DNA of 64,000 bases from Archivesica marissinica. Its lineage: Eukaryota; Mollusca; Bivalvia; Venerida; Vesicomyidae. The notes below the pieces were generated by a model. It was not told the origin of the DNA. It made no database searches and saw nothing but the letters and a program-made list of their open reading frames with translations. Shown piece by piece: positions 21,869 through 33,000 of the stretch; position 1 is the first letter of the stretch, and each line of letters begins with the position of its first letter. Position numbers and translations under genes: made by a program. The stretch is taken from positions 5,104,461 through 5,168,460 of the forward strand of contig CM026393.1 of NCBI GenBank assembly GCA_014843695.1, read 5' to 3'.

Positions 21869-22128
21869 GTGTGTGTTTTACGTTTCTTTTTCGTCGCTAC
21901 CGGTTGCCCATATGAGCGACGCCTCCTGAAGAGATTAGTAATTTTAGATTTTAGAGGGTAGTGCAATGATACAGACATAGACCCACCCCAGAGTCTCCTC
22001 TGGTTCTTTTACGTGCACGGTGTAAAGCACTGACACAAGACCTCGGTTTAACGTCCCATCTGAAAGACTGTTAATGTTATTATGGTCAGACGGGGGATCG
22101 AACCTGCGATCCCTGGATTACCAGTTAA
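21869..22128 (-). mobile_element. SINE-A, head truncated
   Basis: Tail through central domain to the B box and part of the anticodon arm, ending at GGATTACCAG. The A box is missing. Confidence 0.92.
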
Positions 22129-22130
22129 TT

Positions 22131-22735
22131 ATAAAGCAATATATTCTAATAAATGTGTTTTGTCTGTAGATTTTAATGTTGACAGAACACAGAAACTAAC
22201 TGGAAAACTATATCGGATCGAGTTCTGATTACGACGTTCACTCTAACGTGTGTGGCTGTGTGGTTGCATACTGTAGTGAAATGAGGCTCCCGACGGACAG
22301 TTAAAAGGAATTAATTTATAAAATAATTATGTTAAATGAAGTTCCTGACTACATGGTAATAAAAACCAGTTCATCCTCTTTCACATGCATATTATAAATT
22401 GCAATGTTATTGAAATCTGTAATTGCACATGCATATTATAAATTGCAATATTATTGAAATCTGTTTGAATATATTGAACTGTTTTGATATAATGTGTACA
22501 TACTGTATATATTGATATAAAATAAACGAAGCCGCTGAGCTTCACAAAAAAAAATAAAAAAAATTTGATAAAGAATATTATATTAGCCAAAATCATTGGA
22601 AATCATAAAAGAAACAAATTATGTGTTTTTATTAGTGCAAGATAGGAATTGATTTCATCTCGTTGTCACCAAAATATGTAAGATACCGGTCACTAATAAA
22701 CACAACTCCCTTTGTGTCATTACAACATGAACACA
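22131..22735. repeat. Dispersed repeat R, copy 1
   Basis: Ordered matches to 35995-36690: GTCTGTAGATTTTAATGTTGACAG..., CAGAAACTAACT, GTGGCTGTG, ATTGGAAATCATAAAAGAAA and AATAAACACAA. A 50-bp segment (CACATGCATATTATAAATTG...) is tandemly doubled at about 22384-22463. Nature unknown; possibly an old DNA transposon. Confidence 0.55.
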
Positions 22736-22738
22736 CTT

Positions 22739-22985
22739 GGCTGTCCGATTAGCGAAGTGGTTAGCGCACCCGCTTCTTACCTATGCAACCCGGGTTCGAT
22801 CCTCGCACCGGGAAGTATGTGAGATAGTACGGTGGTCGCCAGATAGGACAGGTGGGTTTTCTCCGGGTACTCCGGTTTCCTCCCACACGAATTACCACAT
22901 TTACGCTTTCATCCGCTCCAATGAGAGCGATTAATATAAGCTGTTAGAACTTGCTTCGCAATCGTTGTAAGATAAATAACGTTTA
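22739..22985 (+). mobile_element. SINE-C
   Basis: tRNA-like head (TTAGCGAAGTGGTTAGCGCA with B box CGGGTTCGATCC), the characteristic GGGTTTTCTCCGGGTACTCC segment, then CGATTAATATAAGCTGTTAG and a 3' end AATAACGTTTAAACTA. The last 60 bp resemble the SINE-B 3' end. Confidence 0.9.
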
Positions 22986-23050
22986 AACTAAAACATGAAC
23001 ACAGTCTTTGTAAATGGATGCTTGCTAATGCATCTTATGTTTGAATTGTA

Positions 23051-23215
23051 GTTTTATGATTCCGGTGCCTGAGTGGTTTAGGCCGTTGACTTAAGATCAC
23101 TTGCCAGTCACTGCTGGAGGCTCGAATCCCACTAGGTATGTTGATGGTCGATTGTTCTACCCGTGTCCTCGCCCGTGCCTGAACTATTGCTCGGAGGAGC
23201 TCCTATTGGACTCCC
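23051..23215 (+). mobile_element. SINE-D fragment
   Basis: tRNA-like head (CTGAGTGGTTTAGGCCGTTG, B box AGGCTCGAATCCC), then TGATGGTCGATTGTTCTACC, CGTGCCTGAACTATTGCTCG and GGAGGAGCTCCTATTGGACT. The layout matches tRNA-headed repeats common in invertebrate genomes. Confidence 0.6.
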
Positions 23216-23228
23216 CCCTAAACTGAAG

Positions 23229-23462
23229 AAGTCGTGATAGCGCAGTGGATACGCGTTCGCTTCAGGTGCGAAAGGTCCGGAGTTCGAGCCCCGCTGGAGC
23301 CGTTACGATTGTGCCCTTAGGCAAGTCATTTAAATCCCACGTTGCTTCTTCTCTCTCCCTCGTGGCGATGGATTCCATCAGGAACGAGGTCTCGAGAGTG
23401 AATACTATAAGTTGTAAGAACTTGTCTCGCAATCGAGCTAAGCTAAATTTGTATAAACTAAA
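23229..23462 (+). mobile_element. SINE-B, full length
   Basis: Complete head GTCGTGATAGCGCAGTGGAT with B box AGTTCGAGCC, body GTGCCCTTAGGCAAG and GGCGATGGATTCCATCAGGA, and 3' end TTTGTATAAACTA. The anticodon-type loop reads TTCAGGT. Confidence 0.95.
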
Positions 23463-23892
23463 CTAATAGCTGAAGACGCGCCATATGACATAGGCATGGT
23501 GGTGCAACTACGACAAAGCAAAACAAACAAACAAACAAATAGTTTTATGTTTCCATTTGACGAACACAGAACGCAGGTAGTGACTTTAATGGAACACAGA
23601 ACGCAGATAGTGACTTTAATGGAACACAGAAACCCGCGGAGAACAGTAAACTATTGACAGTGTATGTCAGAATTCATATCGCATATACACTGTGTAGAAA
23701 GCAACTGGCAGACGCTCATTGTGTTAACCTGTTATAACGATATTCTAGGAATTGCTGCCAATACACTAATTCCTCCACGAGTAGTAACTCTGCGTTTACA
23801 GATATATCTACGTGAGTGAGTGCTCTTTCTTGGTACAGATGTTTCAGAAATCCTTACTATATCGTACAATAGTTCGTTTATGTCTTTTATAC
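23463..23892. other. No gene seen; short direct repeats
   Basis: GAACACAGAACGCAGGTAGT and GACTTTAATG repeat two to three times at 23573-23633. (CAAA)n lies at about 23520-23538. Confidence 0.5.
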
Positions 23893-24095
23893 AAATTTAT
23901 TTAAGCTCAATTGCGAAACAAGTTCTTCCAATTTATATTAATCACTCTCGAGACCTCAATAGCAACGAGGGAAATAGAAGAGGCAACGTGGGATTTAAAT
24001 ACCTTGCCTAAGGGCACAGTCGTAACGGTTCCAACTGGGCACAAACTCCGGTTGTCGAATCTTAAACGAAGGCGCTATTATTGTGCTACCACGAC
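23893..24095 (-). mobile_element. SINE-B, diverged, reverse
   Basis: TTTAAGCTCAATTGCGAAAC at the left is the reverse 3' end. CAACGTGGGATTTAAATACC and TTGCCTAAGGGCACAGTCGT are the body, and a decayed head follows to GTGCTACCACGACTC. Confidence 0.88.
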
Positions 24096-24139
24096 TCGGT
24101 TCGTTTATTTGTGATCCTCCGTAAATTATGTATATATTT

Positions 24140-25312
24140 ATGTCCAAATTATTTCTACTTTTATACGCAGATGAGATGACATTGTTATCATAGCGGATAC
24201 AGCGACTGAACTTCAGAAAGGGTTAAATATATTAAAAAGAGTATTGTGACAAATGGAAATTACTAGTCAACGTTAATAAAACCAAAATTATGTTTTTCAA
24301 AAAGGGAGGGAGAAATAGGATGAACTTAAAATTTATGTACAATGATATTGAAATGGAAATCGTTAAACAATTCAGTTATCTAGGTATCGTCCTCACTACA
24401 GGAGGTTCATTTGCACAGGCATACGAAACATTATCTGGACAAGCATTAAAGGCTATTTATAAACTCAAGATATATATTCAAAAATTCCCAGATTTGTCTA
24501 TTAAGCATACTTTTGAACTTTTCGATACACTCAGTGTACCGATTTTAACCTATGGTTGTGAAATGTGGGGTTTTAGCAACTCTTCAAAGCTTGAAAGAGT
24601 GCATTTACATTTTTGCAAAAATGTATTAGGTGTCAGATTATCTATGGAGAAATGGGAAGGCGCACTATTACTAACCATATTAAATTGCATATGATTAAAT
24701 ACTGGTTTTTAAAATTTGGAAGTCAAATGACACAAGATATATAAGAATAACTGGGCAAAATCAATAAAAAGTATTTTGGAAAATTTAGGTTTCCCTCATG
24801 TTTGGGTTAATCAAGGGGTAGAAAATGAAATATTATTTATTGCATTGTTGAAACAAAGACTTAGAGATACATATGTACAGTACTGGAACACCTCAATTGA
24901 TGAATCATTCAGAGCTATAATAATAATCCATAATAAACTTTTTTCCGATTTTGGATTCAAGGATTATTTAGACAAAATTAAAATTAGAAAATTCAGAATT
25001 GCATTAACTAGATTAAGACTGTCTGCGCATAGATTATCAATTGAAACAGGAAGATGGCATAAACCAAATAAGATACATAAAAATGAAAGAAAGTGCATAT
25101 TATGTAACTCAATCGAAGACGAATTCCATTTTATATTAGAATGTAAGAATTATAATGACATCAGAAAGAAATATATCAACAAACACTTTTGGAGGAATCC
25201 AAACATTCCCAACGTTATTGAACTTCTAGCAACAGACAATGTTAATACACTGAAGAAGTTATCTACTGTTGTCTTTAAAGCTTTTGAAATAAGAAATCAC
25301 ATTTATTATTAA
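24140..25312 (+). pseudogene. LINE reverse transcriptase, C-terminal remnant
   Basis: 5'-truncated and broken non-LTR retrotransposon ORF2. It begins near LLYADE, the position of the catalytic YADD box, with the second Asp replaced by Glu. NVNKTKIMFF follows, then (first open segment, 24290-24694) a thumb region with FSYLGIVLTTGGSF and PILTYGCEMWGF, typical of LINE reverse transcriptases. A frameshift near 24660 and stops around 24740 break it. The second open segment (24776-25312) holds the C-terminal domain with a CxxC...H...C zinc-binding pattern (CILCNSIEDEFHFILEC). The fingers/palm region and any endonuclease are absent. The ORF ends in TAA at 25310-25312, followed by AT-rich 3' sequence without an obvious poly-A. 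Its clade is uncertain. Confidence 0.88.
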
Positions 25313-25490
25313 TCATCAGTTTTCTCCTCGTAATGATTATCATGTAATATTATGTATTATCTGAACTGTTCATAAATAGTTAAAACCTTGATGAGATAGC
25401 TTCATGTTTATCGCAATGTGGATACTGCACAGTTGAAGATGTTGTAAGAATTTGTACATGCATTTCCTTTGATGCTGATTAAGTGTGATA

Positions 25491-27326
25491 CTATAAACCA
25501 CCATAAACATACAGATACATGAGATGTATTTATAAACCACCATTGACATACAGATAAATGAGATGTATTTATAAACCACCATTGACATACAGATACATGA
25601 GATGTATTTATAAACCACCATTGACATACAGATAAATGAGATGTATTTATAAACCACCATTGACATACAGATACATGAGATGTATTTATAAACCACCATT
25701 GACATACAGATACATGAGATGTATTTATAAACCACCATTGACATACAGATAAATGAGATGTATTTATAAACCACCATTGACGTACAGATACATGAGATGT
25801 ATTTATAAACCACCATTGACATACAGATAAATGAGATGTATTTATAAACCACCATTGACGTACAGATACATGAGATGTATTTATAAACCACCATTGACGT
25901 ACAGATAAATGAGATGTATTTATAAACCACCATTGACATACAGATACATGAGATGTATTTATAAACCACCATTGACATACAGATACATGAGATGTATTTA
26001 TAAACCACCATTGACATACAGATACATGAGATGTATTTATAAACCACCATTGACGTACAGATACATGAGATGTATTTATAAACCACCATTGACATACAGA
26101 TACATGAGATGTATTTATAAACCACCATTGACATACAGATACATGAGATGTATTTATAAACCACCATTGACATACAGATACATGAGATGTATTTATAAAC
26201 CACCATTGACATACAGATACATGAGATGTATTTATAAACCACCATTGACATACAGATACATGAGATGTATTTATAAACCACCATTGACATACAGATACAT
26301 GAGATGTATTTATAAACCACCATTGACATACAGATACATGAGATGTATTTATAAACCACCATTGACATACAGATACATGAGATGTATTTATAAACCACCA
26401 TTGACATACAGATACATGAGATGTATTTATAAACCACCATTGACATACAGATACATGAGATGTATTTATAAACCACCATTGACATACAGATACATGAGAT
26501 GTATTTATAAACCACCATTGACATACAGATACATGAGATGTATTTATAAACCACCATTGACATACAGATACATGAGATGTATTTATAAACCACCATTGAC
26601 ATACAGATACATGAGATGTATTTATAAACCACCATTGTCATACAGATACATGAGATGTATTTATAAACCACCATTGACATACAGATACATGAGATGTATT
26701 TATAAACCACCATTGACATACAGATACATGAGATGTATTTATAAACCACCATTGACATACAGATACATGAGATGTATTTATAAACCACCATTGACATACA
26801 GATACATGAGATGTATTTATAAACCACCATTGACATACAGATAATGAGATGTATTATAAACCACCATTGCATACAGATACATGAGATGTATTTATAAACC
26901 ACCATTGACATACAGATACATGAGATGTATTTATAAACCACCATTGACATACAGATACATGAGATGTATTTATAAACCACCATTGACATACAGATAAATG
27001 AGATGTATTTATAAACCACCATTGACATACAGATAAATGAGATGTATTTATAAACCACCATTGACATACAGATAAATGAGATGTATTTATAAACCACCAT
27101 TGACATACAGATAAATGAGATGTATTTATAAACCACCATTGACATACAGATAAATGAGATGTATTTATAAACCACCATTGACATACAGATAAATGAGATG
27201 TATTTATAAACCACCATTGACATACAGATAAATGAGATGTATTTATAAACCACCATTGACATACAGATAAATGAGATGTATTTATAAACCACCATTGACA
27301 TACAGATAAATGAGATGTATTTATAA
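25491..27326. repeat. 39-bp satellite array
   Basis: About 47 copies of a 39-bp unit (GAGATGTATTTATAAACCAC + CATTGACATACAGATACAT). The middle is homogeneous with GATACATGAG; both ends carry a GATAAATGAG variant. Three single-base deletions cluster at about 26843-26870. Because 39 is a multiple of three, ORFs of 666 codons (reverse) and 311 codons (forward) exist. They repeat the same 13 residues and are not genes. Confidence 0.97.
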
Positions 27327-27887
27327 ATAATTAAATAAATGGATGCGTTCTGATTTACAAATATGACCACATGTAAAATTAAATTTATAATACTTAACTT
27401 TTAGTAATGAATATGGGTACGAAGTTTTTATTGATCGGCCATGTTATACAACTATACAACTTTGCAACAACTTCAATTTTGTATGTTTGATTTTGTGTTT
27501 TGTTGCGTCTTTTGACCTTCTCCTTGTTAGAAATAAAGGACTATTTTGCTTTAATTATAAGACACATATCAGATACATATTACATGTATTTACACATATA
27601 TATAAATATAAATGGCTGTGGGAGCTCATTTGTATAAAATGTATGCTTTATGTTCGCTAACTGTATATAATATGTATGTATGTCCTCATGGGCTTGAAAG
27701 CCTACTGGAATTTAATAAAATAAACTAACTTTATAATGATCAACAACTATTAATGTAATTGTTTATTATTAAAAAACTGTTGTATGTATAAATGTATACA
27801 TGTACCGTGGACTCATGGGTTTATGACCTTTTGTTCAATAAAATCTATCTATCTATATGGTATCGAAAATATATACCCATTCACACA
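27327..27887. other. No gene seen; two LINE-like 3' tails
   Basis: CATGGGCTTGAAAGCCTACT then AATTTAATAAAATAAAC at 27687-27725, and CATGGGTTTATGACCTTTTG then TTCAATAAAATCTATCTATC at 27813-27857. Both show a short stem before an AATAAA-type tail, as at 20117. They may be two tails of one 3'-end family; the second ends in a TCTA microsatellite. Confidence 0.45.
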
Positions 27888-27966
27888 GACGGATTTGTAG
27901 TCCAGTTGTAACACGCTGGACTGGTAATACAGGGATCGCAGGTACGATCCCCCGTCTGACCCTAAT
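27888..27966 (+). mobile_element. SINE-A head only (tRNA-like)
   Basis: CAGACGGATTTGTAGTCCAG through the B box to CCGTCTGACCCTAAT, then unrelated sequence. About 80 bp with an intact acceptor-stem pairing. Internal substitutions (TACAGGG, GGTACGATCC) argue against a functional tRNA gene. Confidence 0.85.
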
Positions 27967-28170
27967 TAGGCGTACTAAGTACATGGTAGCAGCTGGTTTA
28001 CGCTGACATGATTTTGATGTACGGAGAGAGTCGAACGAAATACTGACAATGCTAGTCTAAGCATAATATTAAAAATAAATTATTCAAAAATAATACAAAT
28101 GTTTTAGGCTGAATGTCTTTGCTGGAACATTTGAGGTAATTCTGGATTTCAAAGGAATTTATTTATTTAA

Positions 28171-28306
28171 GAAATAATAAGTATCAACCGTGGTATATCG
28201 CAGAATAATCCTCGTTTGTCGTTCTTATGCGTAGACATATATCACGAAGGCCGAAGATATACCACGAAGATATCTGCGATATACCACGGTTGATACTTAT
28301 TATTTC
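28171..28306. repeat. Perfect 34-bp foldback
   Basis: 28171-28204 (GAAATAATAAGTATCAACCG...) is the exact reverse complement of 28273-28306, with a loop of 68 nt. The loop holds two more copies of ATATACCACGAAGA-like sequence. Related words (GGTATATCGCAGAAATAA, GTCGTGTTAGAAT) recur at 28715-28795, suggesting a larger decayed foldback. Confidence 0.85.
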
Positions 28307-28869
28307 GATTCTAACACGACTTACTTCTAAGAATTTTAGACGTGAATCAAAGGAGTATTTTCTTCAAACGCAGTGCTACTCCGCTGCATTTGGCTTTCGA
28401 AATTTCCCCCCGCGTAAGGGGTGATGACGTTATTTGTTTTGGAAAATATCAATCTAGTGCATAAATGAACAAAAGTTATAACTGATCAATAATTTTATTT
28501 ATTTTGTCAAATAAAACTGTACAGAATAGTAACTGAAACGTTTCTTAACAGAAAAACAAGACGGACAAGAGATTATCTGATTCTAAAAATAGCTCAGTTC
28601 TGCGAATTCCCACGGTAGTATTTACAAACATCACGTGACTTTCATTCATTAAACTTTACACGCATTGTATAAATGGAATAGACAAAACACGGTGCGCGCG
28701 CAGCATAGTTCAAGGTAGGTATATCGCAGAAATAACCCGAGGTAGATTTTACTCTACAAGTATGTATGTTATTAGCTGGGTCGTGTTAGAATATTTATTA
28801 ATTTATTATGATAACAGCTTTAGAAATTGTGACAGTGATGTTGAAGATGGCTATTTCGTTTATGCTTAC
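28307..28869. other. No gene seen
   Basis: Non-coding. CTAACACGAC near 28312 and GTCGTGTTAG near 28785 are inverted, so this interval may be the interior of a larger foldback that includes 28171-28306. Confidence 0.4.
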
Positions 28870-29028
28870 CAATTAAAGAATGAATCGTGGGTTAATAGTT
28901 TCCATCGGGTTATGAATTACATCGGGCGTGGTTAAAGTGTGTGGAGGCCGAAGGCATCCACATTAACCTTAGTTACGCCTATATAGTTCATATCCCGATG
29001 AAAACTATTAACCAGCGATTCATTAATT
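28870..29028. mobile_element. MITE-like foldback
   Basis: AATGAATCG...GTTAATAGTTTCCATCGGG at the left pairs with CCCGATGAAAACTATTAAC...CGATTCATT at the right. A hairpin GGAGGCCGAAGGCATCC lies at the centre. Length about 160 bp. Confidence 0.78.
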
Positions 29029-29092
29029 ATATTTACATTAATTATTCTTTTCAATGTGACAAACAAAGAAAATATCACACTTTCCAATTAAA

Positions 29093-29218
29093 AGGTATTT
29101 AGTCCAATTTGCGACTTACCTTGTGGCGGGGACCTGGTAATTAGTGTGTGTGTGTTTTACGTTTATTTATAGTCGCTACCGGCTGCCCATATGAGCGACG
29201 CCTCCTGAAGAGATTAGT
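29093..29218. repeat. 126-nt segment duplicated at 36809-36934
   Basis: Covers unique flank, the left target duplication of the SINE at 29145, and that SINE's 3' end. It reads identically at 36809-36934. Confidence 0.93.
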
Positions 29219-29339
29219 CATTTTACATTGTTGGAGGATAGTGCAGTGATACAGACAGATACCCATTCCAGAGTCTCATATGGTTCTTTTACATGCACGG
29301 TGTACAGTACCGACACGAGACCTCGGTTTAATGTCCCAT
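29145..29339 (-). mobile_element. SINE-A, headless, with target-site duplication
   Basis: Tail, body and central domain, stopping at CGGTTTAATGTCCCATC. The 11-bp direct repeat CTGGTAATTAG lies at 29134-29144 and 29340-29350. Diagnostic variants: TTATAGTCGC and CCGGCTGCCC. Confidence 0.93.
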
Positions 29340-29578
29340 CTGGTAATTAGATCATCATTGGAACAGCGTAAGCTGTAAGACACACCTTTTCACGCGACGA
29401 ACGTTGCCTAACGCTGCGAATGCGCATGCTCGTAGCATCGAGTGCGCACGTCAGCTGCATATCATTAGTTGAAAACGCTCATAGGAAGTAGTATACAATA
29501 TATACGTTCATCGAAGGAAATGCAATGGCGAGGTAAACATTGAATGATAATGCGTTTGTACATCATTCACTACTAGAA

Positions 29579-30050
29579 TACACCACTCACTGCTGGATTA
29601 CACCACTCAATGCTGGATTACACTACTCACTGCTGGATTACACTACTCACTGCTGGATTACACTACTCACTGCTGGATTACACTACTCACTGCTGAATTA
29701 CACTACTCACTGCTGGATTACACTACTCACTGCTGGATTACACTACTCACTGCTGGATTACACTACTCACTGCTGGATTACACTACTCACTGCTGGATTA
29801 TACTACTCACAGCTGGATTACACTACTCACTGCTGGATTATACTACTCACAGCTGGATTACACTACTCACTGCTGGATTATACTACTCACTGCTGAATTA
29901 CACTACTCACTGCTGGATTATACTACTCACAGCTGGATTACACTACTCACTGCTGGATTATACTACTCACTGCTGAATTACACTACTCACTGCTGGATTA
30001 TACTACTCACTGCTGGATTATACTACTCACTGCTGAATTACACTACTCAC
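29579..30050. repeat. 20-bp minisatellite
   Basis: About 24 copies of CACTACTCACTGCTGGATTA with CTGAATTA, TATACT and CACAGCTG variants. It passes directly into the next array, which shares CTCACTGCT. Confidence 0.96.
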
Positions 30051-33000
30051 TGCTCACTGCTAACAATACAGCAGTACACTGCTCACTGCTAGCAATACAG
30101 CAGTACATTGGCAGTACACTGCTCACTGCTAGCAATACAACAGTACACTGGTAGTACACTGCTCACTGCCAACAATACAGCGGTACACATGCAGTACACT
30201 GCACATTGCTAGCAATACAGCAGTACACTGGTAGTACACTGCTCACTGCTAGCAATATAGCAGTACACATGCAGTACACTGCTCACTACTAGCAATACAG
30301 CAGTACACTGGAAGTACACTGCTCACTGCTAGCAATACAGCAGTACACATGCAGTACACTGCTCACTGCTAGCAATACAGCCGTACACATGCAGTACACT
30401 GCTAGCAATACAGCGGTACACATGCAGTACACTGCTCACTGCTAGCAATGTAGCCGTACACATGCAGTACACTGCTAGAAAGTACAGCAGTACACATGCA
30501 GTACACTGCTAGCAAGTACAGCCGTACACATGCAGTACACTGCTAGCAAGTACAGCCGTACACATGCAGTACACCGCTAGCAATACAGCCGTACACATGC
30601 AGTACACTGCTAGCAATACAGCCGTACACATGCAGTACACTGCTAGCAAGTACAGCCGTACACATGCAGTACACTGCTAGCAATACAGCAGTACACATGC
30701 AGTACACTGGTCACTGCTAGCAATACAGCCGTACACAGGCAGTACACTACTAGCAATACAGCCGTACATATGCAGCACACTGCTAGCAATACAGCCGTAC
30801 ACATGCAGTACACTGCTAGCAATACAGCCGTACACATGCAGTATACTGCTAGCAAGTACAGCCGTACATATGCAGTACACTGCTAGCAAGTACAGCAGTA
30901 CACATTCAGTACACTGGTCACTGTTAGCAATATAGCCGTACACATGCAGTACACTGCTAGCAATAGAGCCGTACACATGCAGTACACTGCTAGCAATACA
31001 GCCGTACACTGGCAGTACACTGCTCACTGCTAGCAATACAGCCGTACACATGCAGTACACTGCTAGCAATACAGCGGTACACATGCAGTACACTGCTCAC
31101 TGCTAGCAATATAGCCGTACACATGCAGTACACTGCTAGCAAGTACAGCAGTACACATGCAGTACACTGGTCACTGCTAGCAATACAGCCGTACACAGGC
31201 AGTACACTACTAGCAATACAGCAGTACACATGCAGTACACTGGTCACTGCTAGCAATACAGCCGTACACAGGCAGTACACTACAAGCAATACAGCCGTAC
31301 ATATGCAGCACACTGCTAGCAATACAGCCGTACACATGCAGTACACTGCTAGCAATACAGCCGTACACATGCAGTATACTGCTAGCAAGTACAGCCGTAC
31401 ATATGCAGTACACTGCTAGCAAGTACAGCAGTACACATGCAGTACACTGGTCACTGCTAGCAATACAGCCATACACATGCAGTACACTGGTCACTGCTAG
31501 CAATAAAGCCGTACACATGCAGTACACTGCTCACTGCTAGCAATACAGCAGTACACATGCAGTACACTGGTCACTGCTTGCAATACAGTAGTACACATGC
31601 AGTACACTGCTAGCAATACAGCCGTACACATGCAGTACACTGCTCACTGCTAGCAATACAGCAGTACACTGCTCACTGCTAGCAATACAGCCGTACACAT
31701 GCAGTACACTGCTAGTAATACAGCGGTACACATGCAGTACATTGGTCACTGCTAGCAATACAGCCGTACACATGCAGTACACTGGTCACTGCTAGCAATA
31801 CAGCCGTACTCATGCAGTACACTGGTCACTGCTAGCAGTACAGCCGTACACATGCAGTACACTGGTCACTGCTAGCAATACAGCCGTACACATGCAGTAC
31901 ACTGGTCACTGCTAGCAATACAGCCGTACACATGCAGTACACGGCTCACTGCTAGCAATACAGCCGTACACATGCAGTAAACTGCTAGCAAGTACAGCAG
32001 TACACATGCAGTACACTGGTCACTGCTAGCAATACAGCAGTACACATGCAGTACAGTACTAGCAAGTACAGCAGTACACATGCAGTACACTTGTCACTGC
32101 TAGCAATACAGCCGTACACATGCAGTACACTGGTCACTGCTAGCAATACAGCAGTACACATGCAGTACACTGGTCACTGCTAGCAATACAGCCGTACACA
32201 TGCAGTACACTGCTAGCAATACTGCCGTACACATGCAGTACACTGCTAGCAAGTACAGCAGTACACATGCAGTACACTGGTCACTGCTAGCAATACAGCC
32301 GTACACATGCAGTACACTGCTCACTGCTAGCAATACAGCAGTACACATGCAGTACACTGGTCATTGCTAGCAATACAGCAGTACACATGCAGTACACTGC
32401 TAGCAATACAGCCGTACACATGCAGTACACTGCTCACTGCTAGCAATACAGCCGTACACTGCTCACTGCTAGCAATACAGCCGTACACATGCAGTACACT
32501 GCTAGTAATACAGCGGTACACATGCAGTACACTGGTCACTGCTAGCAATACAGCCGTTCACATGCAGTACACTGGTCACTGCTAGCAATACAGCCGTACA
32601 CATGCAGTACACTGGTCACTGCTAGCAATACAGCCGTACACATGCAGTACAATGGTCACTGCTAGCAATACAGCCGTACACATGCAGTACACTGGTCACT
32701 GCTAGCAATACAGCCGTACACATACAGTACACGGCTCACTGCTAGCAATACAGCCGTACACATGCAGTACACTGCTAGCAAGTACAGCAGTACACATGCA
32801 GTACACTGGTCACTGCTAGCAATACAGCCGTACACATGCAGTACATTGGTCACTGCTAGAAATACAGCCGTACACATGCAATACACTGGTCACTGCTAGC
32901 AATACAGCCGTACACATGCAGTACACTGCTAGCAAGTACAGCAGTACACATGCAGTACACTGGTCACTGCTAGCAATACAGCCGTACACATGCAGTACAC

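Noticed and set aside
25370..27370. 666-codon reverse ORF and 311-codon forward ORF
   Set aside because: Both are translations of a 39-bp tandem repeat with a period of exactly 13 codons; no coding evidence beyond the absence of stops.
27888..27966. Isolated tRNA-like sequence as a real tRNA
   Set aside because: It keeps the SINE-A flanks (CAGACGG/CCGTCTGACCCTAAT) and carries mutations in the anticodon and T arms.
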